Source: Shewanella piezotolerans WP3 (GTDB lineage Bacteria; Pseudomonadota; Gammaproteobacteria; Enterobacterales; Shewanellaceae). From it: DNA of 64,000 bases. The notes beneath the pieces are model-generated. The model ran no database searches, was not told where the DNA came from, and worked only from the letters and a program-made list of their open reading frames with translations. The stretch is taken from assembly GCF_000014885.1 (NCBI RefSeq), contig NC_011566.1:1178001-1242000 (forward strand). Reading direction: 5' to 3'. Of the stretch, positions 8,709 through 15,442 are shown in pieces. The translations under genes and the position numbers were made by a program. How positions within the stretch are numbered: the first letter of the stretch is position 1; the number at the start of each line of letters is the position of its first letter.

Positions 8709-8895
8709 GCATTATATACGTTGATCCGCTTTAGTCATTTTTTTCGATTCTGGTTGGATTAAGGTAATTATTCTGATCAAAACCTGTTAACAATTGACAT
8801 TAACCTCAATAAAAAGTGATTTAGTGTGATCTACACACATAGTATGTGTGGTTAAATTACGTTTAAAGCCGCTTTTTAGCATTATGTTGAATTAA
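8709..8895. other. Spacer between the two micropeptide units
   Basis: AT-rich DNA with no gene. It contains a TGTGATCTACACACA stretch (8825-8839) that loosely resembles a CRP site, but its half-site spacing is 5 rather than 6, so I do not call it. Confidence 0.5.
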
Positions 8896-8898
8896 TAG

Positions 8899-8926
8899 TT
8901 GTAATAAAATTACAGCTATCTATAAT
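8899..8926 (+). promoter_or_regulatory. Promoter and operator of micropeptide unit 2
   Basis: -35 TTGTAA (8899-8904), 16-bp spacer, -10 TATAAT (8921-8926). The perfect palindrome TGTAATAAAATTACA (8900-8914) overlaps the -35 and spacer, exactly as in unit 1. Confidence 0.65.
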
Positions 8927-8931
8927 GGCTC

Positions 8932-9087
8932 TCGTTGGTTAGGGTGAATGCCTACCACAGATAAGTCTATCCAGGATGGATAATTCTCCAAGGAATCGAG
9001 CGACAAGTTGACTCGTCAGTTTAATTGGTCTCAACCCCGTAATTAAATTGATTAGAGTATTTTTCAACTTTGTTAGGAGTAATGATT
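8932..9087 (+). promoter_or_regulatory. Structured 5' leader of micropeptide unit 2
   Basis: The leader has the same plan as unit 1. A first hairpin (GGTTAGG with CCTACC, 8937-8956, one bulged T) is followed by the 41-nt identical block (8964-9004) and the closing stem AAGTTG/CAACTT (9005-9010 with 9065-9070). A long inner hairpin (CAGTTTAATT with AATTAAATTG) lies within that stem. The ribosome binding site is again TTAGGAG. Confidence 0.5.
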
Positions 9088-9186
9088 ATGTCATTTACAG
9101 CTAGTAGTACTATTTATTCGCAGAGCTTTTGGTTAAACACCGATGTGATGCGTGGCGGTCTATATGCTATGACTTTTAAGGGCTAA
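9088..9186 (+). CDS. 32-residue micropeptide, copy 2
   Basis: A paralogue of the peptide at 8443-8541, equal in length, with the IYSQSFWLNTDV core and RGG retained. Differences lie at the edges (KST versus ASS near the N-terminus, VLRGGI versus VMRGGL, AYKG versus TFKG). It has the same ribosome binding site and spacing, ending in TAA. Downstream it keeps the small hairpin (CACCC/GGGTG, 9227-9239) and TTTAGAC element of copy 1, then the first terminator of the tandem array. Function unknown. Two intact, diverged yet length-conserved copies next to each other suggest that the unit is maintained rather than decaying. Confidence 0.6.
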   Translation: MSFTASSTIYSQSFWLNTDVMRGGLYAMTFKG

Positions 9187-9283
9187 CCCTCCTTAAGAGT
9201 AGTTTCAATATCCATCAACCTTATAGCACCCTTTGGGTGTGTTTAGACGCAAGTTGTATGTTGAATGCTAGTCAACATGCCAT

Positions 9284-10036
9284 TGATTAACGCTAGCGCG
9301 CTAACCGATTTCCTTATGGAACACTTGAACATGTCTGCCTGCTCTTTGAGCAGGCATTTTTTTTGCCTTTAATTTGAGATTTTTTCTGGAGATTAATGGC
9401 GGTACCTTGCTATGAATTAACGCTAGCAGTGTTATGCCGATTTCCTTATGGAACACTTGAACATGTCTGCCTGCTCTTTGAGCAGGCATTTTTTTTGCCT
9501 TTAATTTGAGGTTTTTTCTGGAGATTAATGGCGGTACCTTGCTATGAATTAACGCTAGCAGTGTTATGCCGATTTCCTTATGGAACACTTGAACATGTCT
9601 GCCTGCTCTTTGAGCAGGCATTTTTTTTGCCTTTAATTTGAGATTTTTTCTGGAGATTAATGGCGGTACCTTGCTATGAATTAACGCTAGCAGTGTTATG
9701 CCGATTTCCTTATGGAACACTTGAACATGTCTGCCTGCTCTTTGAGCAGGCATTTTTTTGCCTTTAATTTGAGGTTTTTTCTGGAGATAAATGGCGGTAC
9801 CTTGCTATGAATTAACGCTAGCAGTGTTATGCCGATTTCCTTATGGAACACTTGAACATGTCTGCCTGCTCTTTGAGCAGGCATTTTTTTTGCCTGAAAT
9901 TTGAGGTTTTTTCTGGAGATTAATGGCAGTACCTTGCTATGAATTAACGCTAGCAGTGTTATGCCGATTTCCTTATGGAACACTTGAACATGTCTACCTG
10001 CTCTTTGAACAGGCATTTTTTTGCCTGTAATTTGAG
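9284..10036 (+). repeat. Tandem array of about six 132-bp units, each with a Rho-independent terminator
   Basis: The segment TTATGGAACACTTGAACATG begins at 9314, 9446, 9578, 9710, 9841 and 9973, giving periods of 132, 132, 132, 131 and 132. Each unit carries the hairpin TGCCTGCTC/GAGCAGGCA followed by 7-8 T. The first unit is the genuine terminator of micropeptide unit 2; the others are near-identical copies joined by a short linker with GGTACCTTGCTATGA. The sixth hairpin has mismatches and is decaying. A long minus-strand open frame across the array (44-residue period, since 132 is divisible by 3) is a by-product of the repeat. Confidence 0.9.
9335..9364 (+). terminator. Terminator of micropeptide unit 2 (first of the array)
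   Basis: Stem TGCCTGCTC/GAGCAGGCA (9336-9344 with 9348-9356), loop TTT, then eight T. Confidence 0.88.
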
Positions 10037-10044
10037 GTGGGATT

Positions 10045-10645
10045 GCCACATGTCAAGCTGCGCTTGACCAAAGTCGTGAGCTTCCAGCTCACACTCGGCC
10101 AAAAGGGGATCAACAGCAATCCCCTCTTGGATCACCCCTGCCGCCCCGGCGAAGTTGTTGAGCCTCGCTCATTTTCGAAAATAGCTATCGCCTTATATTC
10201 GCCGTCCATGGCTCACCTAAGGCTAACTCGGCATCCATGCCTCACTCACGCGATTTGTCTTCGATGAGTTCGGCAACTTCGATGGGGGGTTGGTGTATTC
10301 TGTTAGTTTTGTAGCTCACTTTTGCCCCAAAGTTAGTGGACCTCTATAAGTTTTATCAAGCTACGCTTGACCTAAGTCGTGGCGCTTCGCCCACACCCGA
10401 GCCAAGGGGCAAAGCGCTTGCGCCCCTTGACAATCCTTCAGCGCCCCAGACGAAGTTGTCTCCCTCGTACTTATTTGAAATCACCTAACGCTTCCGATGG
10501 GACATCCTGTCCCGCGAAAGCTATGCCCACATCCGTGTGGGCATTACGGTTATTTCTTCATCGCACTTCGGCAACTCCGATGGGGAGTTGGTGTATTCTG
10601 TTAGTTTTTGAAACTCACTTCTGCCCCAAAATGAGTTTACGCCAG
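10045..10645. repeat. Two degenerate ~290-bp direct repeats, no convincing gene
   Basis: Copy A (about 10045-10340) and copy B (about 10347-10645) begin with a related TCAAGCT(G/A)CGCTTGACC and end with a related GGCAACT(T/C)CGATGGGG...GGTGTATTCTGTTAG segment. Both contain short GC-rich inverted repeats around AAGGGG. Open frames here (10037-10267, 10379-10750) are proline/arginine/leucine-rich without family resemblance or ribosome binding sites, so I treat them as noise. The origin is unknown; they may be remnants of a mobile repeat. Confidence 0.5.
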
Positions 10646-10814
10646 CAATTAGTCCAATACAGCAATAACCTCTTTGCAATATTTTTTCTCATCAGTCGGA
10701 AAGAGCAGTGTTTGTGTTTTTATACAGTATTATTGGTTTTGTGCGGATAATCACCAAATTATGCGCAATCAGTTCGCGGTTTGCTATTGAGCTAAAATAA
10801 AAAGAAGAGTAAAT
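10646..10814. other. AT-rich spacer before the cassette array
   Basis: No gene, RNA or terminator can be supported here. Confidence 0.5.
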
Positions 10815-11002
10815 TCAAGTAACTAAAAACGCGCTTGCTCGTTTTGCAGAAGATACGAGGCAAACAAAGTGTGCATTCTCGTTTTTCCAGAAGGTGTATT
10901 TGGACTAACCGTTGAAAAATATTATAAATCAGACATTTAAGTGCATACACTTTGACTGGTCTAACCTGATAAACGAGCAAGGCGTGTATACAAATGTTAG
11001 GT
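10815..11002 (+). repeat. Possible attI or long attC-like site at the head of the cassette array
   Basis: The right end carries GTTAGGT (10996-11002), matching the GTTRRRY recombination core. The flanks form an imperfect long inverted repeat: CGCGCTTGCTCGTTT (10830-10844) against AAACGAGCAAGGCGTG (10971-10986). Inside it, CAAAGTGTGCA pairs partly with TGCATACACTTTG. The left core is poor. At about 180 bp it is longer than the three clear attC sites. Confidence 0.35.
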
Positions 11003-11011
11003 TACTAGAGT

Positions 11012-11506
11012 ATGGATGCTGCAATCTTCGATAATTATTCCAAATATCCAATAACTAGACTCAGTGAACTTGGATTACATTTATCAACTATTAGATTCTT
11101 ATCAGATATTGGTTTACCTGAATGGTGTGCCCCGAATATGTTTTTCGGAGAAGAAGATTGTTGGTTACCTGAATTACTAATACAAAACGAAAAACTCGCT
11201 GTTTTAGGTTCGGATCGTGATGATAATCATATTTGTATTTCTACAACTTCTAATGAGGTTTTTCGTTTAAATAATTCAAATCTAGATTTCGTAGCAACCA
11301 ACCCTGCATTATTTGGGAAAGCACTAGAAGAGTTTCAAGCCTGTATAAATGCAGCTGTAGAGTCTAACGATAACGCATTCACAGATAATAATATTCCAAG
11401 TGTTTTCCTTAAACCATTTATCGTGTGGCTAACTGATAATGAGCCTAAAGCCTTAATAAAAGGTTCTTTTTGGCAAAGCACTTTGAATTGGTTAAAGTAT
11501 ACGTAA
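11012..11506 (+). CDS. Cassette gene 1: SUKH-like (probable SUKH-4) protein
   Basis: A 164-residue protein in the first gene cassette. The order of features FLSDIGLPEW ... VLGSDRDDNHICI ... VFRLNNSNLDFVATN ... FGKALEEF resembles the SUKH superfamily (SMI1/KNR4-like), most like the SUKH-4 group, whose members are often immunity proteins against polymorphic toxins. There is no signal peptide; it is probably cytoplasmic. No toxin gene is nearby, as expected for a mobile cassette. Its stop codon overlaps the start of attC site 1, the normal cassette arrangement. AT-rich codon use differs from the backbone genes. The family call is from pattern memory and moderately sure; a generic cassette protein is the alternative. 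Confidence 0.65.
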   Translation: MDAAIFDNYSKYPITRLSELGLHLSTIRFLSDIGLPEWCAPNMFFGEEDCWLPELLIQNEKLAVLGSDRDDNHICISTTSNEVFRLNNSNLDFVATNPALFGKALEEFQACINAAVESNDNAFTDNNIPSVFLKPFIVWLTDNEPKALIKGSFWQSTLNWLKYT

Positions 11507-11604
11507 CCTAACAAGGCGCTCAAGAGGGAAAATTTACAGTTGGCTGTTTTCACTCCGTTCAACATTTTAGCCAACTACAAATTTCCCCTAGCGGGGCGTT
11601 AGCC
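11506..11604 (+). repeat. attC recombination site 1
   Basis: This 99-bp site starts with ACCTAAC and ends with GGCGTTAGCC (core GTTAGCC). An imperfect hairpin forms from GGGAAAATTTACAGTTGGCT against AGCCAACTACAAATTTCCC. The layout resembles Vibrio/Shewanella chromosomal integron sites. Confidence 0.85.
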
Positions 11605-11613
11605 ATCTAAATT

Positions 11614-12099
11614 ATGAATCAGGCCCCTTTAGTTAAGTTACACGTAGATTTACCAAATCACTGGTCCGTTGGTGGAGAGTCAATGTGGGCAAAGCCCGTC
11701 GGTGAAAACCTCTATCAATTGAAAAATATCCCATTTTTTTCTTACGGGTTAAATTACAACGACATTGTTAAAGCAATTGCCAAAAATGAAGGTTCTAAGC
11801 CCGAAATACTTGAGGTTGTAGAAGCTAGTGGCCACCAAACTCTGAGGGTTATATTTACCGACAATAAAGGTAAAAAAGAACATATTTCGGTGATCGAATC
11901 GATACGAACTGAACATATTGGCTACGAAGGATGGGATGATGATCAATTTACTCTCAACGTCACGCCATCTGGAAATTATGATGAGTTTTTCGATAAACTG
12001 GATGAACTAGAATTAAAGGGAATACTTAGTTTTGAGACTTGTGAACAATGCATTGAAGGTAGCTTTGATGCTGTTCCAGAAGACGCAGAAAATGGCTAA
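11614..12099 (+). CDS. Cassette gene 2: DUF4265-like protein
   Basis: A 161-residue cytoplasmic-looking protein in the second cassette. The N-terminal half (VGGESMWAKPVGENLYQLKN, then IPFFSYGLNYNDIV) matches my recollection of DUF4265, a family of unknown role common in integron cassettes and near immunity-type genes. The C-terminal third is strongly acidic (GWDDDQF, DEFFDKLDELELKG, VPEDAENG). No catalytic motif, signal peptide or membrane segment is visible. The short gap after attC 1 (9 bp) leaves little room for a promoter, so expression may depend on read-through from upstream. The family assignment is moderately sure; function is unknown. Confidence 0.65.
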   Translation: MNQAPLVKLHVDLPNHWSVGGESMWAKPVGENLYQLKNIPFFSYGLNYNDIVKAIAKNEGSKPEILEVVEASGHQTLRVIFTDNKGKKEHISVIESIRTEHIGYEGWDDDQFTLNVTPSGNYDEFFDKLDELELKGILSFETCEQCIEGSFDAVPEDAENG

Positions 12100-12194
12100 C
12101 AAGCTGCTAAATTCAGATTCACAAAGGCTGTCATGCCATTTGCTGTGCAAATCGCCCGCCAGCACATGGTTCACTTATTAGAGGGGCGTTAGTT
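12094..12194 (+). repeat. attC recombination site 2
   Basis: This 101-bp site runs from GGCTAACAAGC to GGGGCGTTAGTT (core GTTAGTT). The internal sequence has imperfect dyad symmetry (CTGTCATGCCATTTGC region), and the site overlaps the end of cassette gene 2. Confidence 0.8.
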
Positions 12195-12217
12195 GTACTC
12201 AATTAGAGTCAGAGTAA

Positions 12218-12589
12218 ATGGAAGAATTCGAAATCAAAATACCATCCGACATTCAAATTGCAGATGCCCAAAAGAAGCTAGGTTTTAGATTTCCTAAAGA
12301 ATATGTGGCGTTTATAAAATCTGGATACGATTTAGGAGATGCCCCACTAGAAGCACTAGAAATCGTCGACCCTCCAAGTTACGCTGACATATATGAAGCA
12401 TTGGAAAGCGCGCGAAAATTTTACGATCTACCAGCAGAATTATTGCCTATCTGCGAAGACAGCTCGGATTACTACTGCATCAACGATAAAGGTGAAGTTG
12501 TATTTTGGTCACATAATGGAATTACAGATGAAAAGTGGGAAAATGTAGCTATATGGCGTAATCATATTGTTTTAGAGGCTGGTGAATAA
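12218..12589 (+). CDS. Cassette gene 3: SMI1/KNR4 (SUKH-1) family protein
   Basis: A 123-residue protein with a recognisable SMI1/KNR4 layout. The N-terminal IADAQKKLGFRFPKEYVAFI is the family's signature helix-strand segment. It is followed by an acidic middle, then LLPICEDSSDYYCINDKGEV and VVFWSHNG, matching the conserved 'phase' strand pair. Bacterial members are commonly immunity proteins for nuclease or deaminase toxins. It is cytoplasmic and compact (one domain). It lies 23 bp after attC site 2 and is followed by attC site 3 six bases after its stop codon. With cassette gene 1 it makes two SUKH-type genes of three in this array. Confidence 0.85.
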   Translation: MEEFEIKIPSDIQIADAQKKLGFRFPKEYVAFIKSGYDLGDAPLEALEIVDPPSYADIYEALESARKFYDLPAELLPICEDSSDYYCINDKGEVVFWSHNGITDEKWENVAIWRNHIVLEAGE

Positions 12590-12594
12590 CGTAC

Positions 12595-12694
12595 AACTAA
12601 CAAGTTACTCAAAAGGACGCAAAACGCTTGGCGTGCACACCTTCGTCGCTAATTTTAGCCAAGCATTTATGCGCCCATTAGTAAGGCGTTAAGG
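12595..12694 (+). repeat. attC recombination site 3
   Basis: This 100-bp site runs from AACTAACAAG to AAGGCGTTAAGG (core GTTAAGG). A hairpin forms from CAAAACGCTTGGC against GCCAAGCATTTATGCG. Confidence 0.82.
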
Positions 12695-12788
12695 ATATGT
12701 GGGGTCAGGGTAAACTTTAATTGGCTATCCATACATTTACTTATCCCATTCCGGTTTTTAGACCCTTTGCACTAACGCATTTCTGTCC
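12695..12788. other. Short 5' exon between the last attC and the group II intron
   Basis: There is no gene here. It contains GGGGTCAGGGTAAACTTTAA, which resembles a common gammaproteobacterial dispersed-repeat end, and finishes with CTGTCC, the intron's IBS1. Confidence 0.45.
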
Positions 12789-14949
12789 GTGCGACCTGAA
12801 GTCGTATGAAGCGTTGTTCACCACGGTAAGAGTGAACCATCTGTATCACCAGATGACCCTAAGACTCTGAATAAAGTAGCGAGTCTGACAATGTAACGAT
12901 ATTTGGCTTATGTCAAATGGGAACTGAATCGTGAGAGGACGTTCTTCCTGATAACCACAATCGGGTAAGTGCTAGGGTGTCAGTATGATGAACGTATGTG
13001 AATCCATGTAAGGTGCGTTATATGAGAAACAGCGGAAGTGGTTAATACGCTGTGGCCAAAAGGCACGAGAGTTGGAAAGAGATTGGACAGTGCTCTTTCG
13101 TGATCAAATAACTCTCCGCACTATAGTGGGCATCTAACCTGACGTTGCGCGACATACGGAACAGGGTAAGCCTGTATTGCTCCCTTTGGGGAAAGTGGCC
13201 TGCGAAGGCTACTGATAGTGATGTAGGTAAAGGAGGCTGGAAAAAGCGAAAGCCGTGTTGTAATGATGCGGATACAGGTTGTTATCTGGCGCGAAAGCGA
13301 GCTGACTTCTAGCTGGTCTCCCGTTGCAAGATGATTTGAAGAACTTTATTCAAGGAGAAACGCAAATGATGGCTTCAATCGAAGTTAGTGCATCTCCTAA
13401 CAGCGCTCAATGGCAATCCATTAACTGGAAAGCGGTTAAGCAACATGTATTAAAGCTTCAAATGCGCATTGCAAAAGCAACCCGAGAAGGTAAACACGGT
13501 AAGGCGAAAGCGTTGCAGTGGATATTAACTCACTCTAAATCAGCAAAATTGCTTGCAGTTAAAAGAGTTTCTCAAAACAAAGGCAGCAAAACACCTGGAA
13601 TCGACGGGATCATTTGGAACAGTGATGCTCGTTGTATAGGTGCGGTCAATCAACTGAGTAGAAAGGGCTATCATGCCAAACCGCTCAGGCGGATCTACAT
13701 CCCCAAGAAAAACGGCAAACTCAGACCTTTAGGCATTCCCTGCATGATAGACAGAGCGCAACAAGCGCTTCATCTTCTCGCCTTGGAGCCTATTTCAGAA
13801 ACGGCAGCCGACCTCAATAGCTATGGCTTTCGACCTAACCGAAGCGCAGCAGATGCAATTGCACAGTGCTTCAAATGTTTGTGTATGAAGCGCTCTAGTC
13901 AGTGGGTTCTTGAGGGAGATATCAAAGCCTGTTTCGATAAGATTGGTCATCAATGGCTCATCGATAACATTCAATTAGATAAGCGAATGCTGAAACAATG
14001 GCTTGGATGTGGTTATGTTGATAAAGGATTGTTCTACAAAACAGCAGAAGGAACACCGCAAGGCGGGATAATCTCCCCAACGCTGATGTTACTGACGCTG
14101 GCTGGGTTAGAACAGTTGGTTAAGTCTATTGCTTGTAAAACAGGGAATAGAGTCAACTTTATCGGGTACGCAGATGATTTTGTTATCACAAGTTCTTCGA
14201 AGGAAGTGCTCGTCAATGAAATCAAACCGCAACTCATTGGCTTTCTACAGGAAAGAGGCTTAACACTCTCTGATGAGAAAACGCACATAACTCATATCGA
14301 TGATGGTTTTGACTTTCTGGGATTCAATCTTAGGAAGTACAAAGGCAAACTGCTCATTAAACCGAGCAAGAGTAACGTTCTATCATTTTTGAGTAATCTA
14401 CGTGAATTCATCAGAAAACATCCAACAATCCCCGTTAACGATTTAATCAAAATATTGAATCCGAAACTGAGAGGATAGGCGAACTATTATCGCCACAGTG
14501 TTGCAAAGCAAGTTTTCGGTTATGTAGGCCATCAACTTTTCTGGCTGTTATGGCGATGGGCGGTAAGGCGTCATCCAACGAAAAGTAAGGACTGGGTGAG
14601 GCGTAAATATTACATGAATCGCATAGGTGGGTGGCAATTCCATGGCTGGCAGAAGATTGCCAACATGGACTGCCATTTTAATCTGGTTCAGATAGCTCAA
14701 ACGCCGATAAAAAGACATGTGAAAATCAGGAGCGCAGCTATACCTTACGACCCCGAATACGAAGCTTACTTAAGTAAGCGGAAACGGGCAAAGGAAGGCA
14801 GAAACTCTTGGTTTGATCCTGTTTTGGCTGCTATGTAGGGTGCTGGGTAACAGAATACGCCTTTGTGGAGGCTTGAGCCGTATGCAGTGAAAGTTGCACG
14901 TACGGTTCTTAGGAGGGTGGCACTTGGTAACAAGTGCCGCCTATCCGAC
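12789..14949 (+). mobile_element. Group II intron (about 2.16 kb) with internal maturase gene
   Basis: The 5' end is GTGCGACC at 12789. Domain V is a canonical 34-nt hairpin at 14875-14908 (GAGCCGTATG...CGTACGGTTC with a GAAA-type loop). Domain VI follows (GGTGGCACTTG/CAAGTGCCGCC) and the intron ends in CTATCCGAC at about 14949. EBS1 GGACAG (13085-13090) is perfectly complementary to IBS1 CTGTCC directly before the 5' splice site (12783-12788), which fixes that boundary. Domains I-III occupy 12789 to about 13323. The exact 3' boundary may be off by a base or two. The intron lies just downstream of the integron cassette array. Confidence 0.9.
13366..14838 (+). pseudogene. ltrA: Group II intron reverse transcriptase/maturase, interrupted by an amber stop
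   Basis: The intron-encoded protein carries the RT domain (PGIDGI, IPKKNGKLRPLGIP, YGFRPNRSA, EGDIKACFD, GTPQGGIISP, catalytic YADD) followed by a maturase X domain. The ATG at 13366 has a good ribosome binding site (AAGGAG, 13352-13357). Translation would stop at TAG 14476-14478 (codon 371), exactly where relatives read NPKLRGWANYYRH; a TGG-to-TAG change explains it. The frame then continues 119 codons without another stop (ANYYRHSVAKQVFGYVGHQL onward, GWQFHGWQKI, TPIKRHVKIR) to 14838. The C-terminus ends at DPVLAAM, with no HNH endonuclease domain. The intact frame after the stop suggests a recent mutation or tolerated read-through. Confidence 0.88.
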
Positions 14950-15442
14950 AAAAACGAGTTAACGACTAAAATGAAATTTGCTAGAAATTCATCTGAATTG
15001 GGCTGTGCAAGCTGCTAAATCATGGATGATTTAGCAGAGCCTATAGGGATATATTCACGGCGACTTGCAAAAGCTCAATGCAGCTGAATTACGTCCCATT
15101 GCCATATATTCTCTTAACCCTTACTGGCTTTTAGACTCTTTAGGTTTACTCCCCTCTAGTCTCAAAGTGAGTTTTAACCCTCTAATTGGAGAAAACCTGT
15201 TCTCAATAGATAGCTGAAAGCTACCGATATATGTGCTGTTAACCCGCTTAACTTTGTTTGTCCTTCCATCAAAAAACACTATTTAAATTAGCCGCTTCTA
15301 ACCTGAAGTAAATCGCTAGCGTCATTTAATATCTGCCCGTATAATCGCCTAAAAATGTGCGCTCTTAACAGTCCGTAAACATTTATATGACAGTAAAAAC
15401 TGTATTCATACCCTACATAATAAAATCAAGGAACCTTGTTCC
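14950..15442. other. Intergenic region after the intron, with a 26-bp palindromic element
   Basis: No gene can be supported. CTGCTAAATCA/TGATTTAGCAG (15012-15022 with 15027-15037, loop TGGA) is a perfect 11-bp inverted repeat. It is followed by AGAGCCTATAGGGATATATTCACGG, which I associate from memory with a dispersed Shewanella repeat. The rest is probably the upstream region of the purine permease; no purine riboswitch is recognisable. Confidence 0.5.

Noticed and set aside
8825..8839. CRP site (TGTGATCTACACACA)
   Set aside because: Half-site spacing is five instead of six and it lies about 75 bp before the unit 2 -35 element with no further support.
9284..10036. CRISPR array
   Set aside because: The repeat period is 132 bp with no short repeat/variable spacer alternation; all of the unit is conserved and no cas genes are present.
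9301..10049. Long minus-strand open frames encoding a 44-residue repeated peptide
   Set aside because: The frame exists only because the 132-bp terminator repeat is divisible by three and lacks stop codons; there is no ribosome binding site, and it runs antisense through six terminators.
10037..10750. Open frames at 10037-10267 and 10379-10750
   Set aside because: Low-complexity Pro/Arg/Leu-rich translations without ribosome binding sites, spanning the two degenerate repeats.
15300..15442. Purine riboswitch upstream of the AzgA-type permease
   Set aside because: The conserved loop and junction sequences of the purine aptamer are not found.
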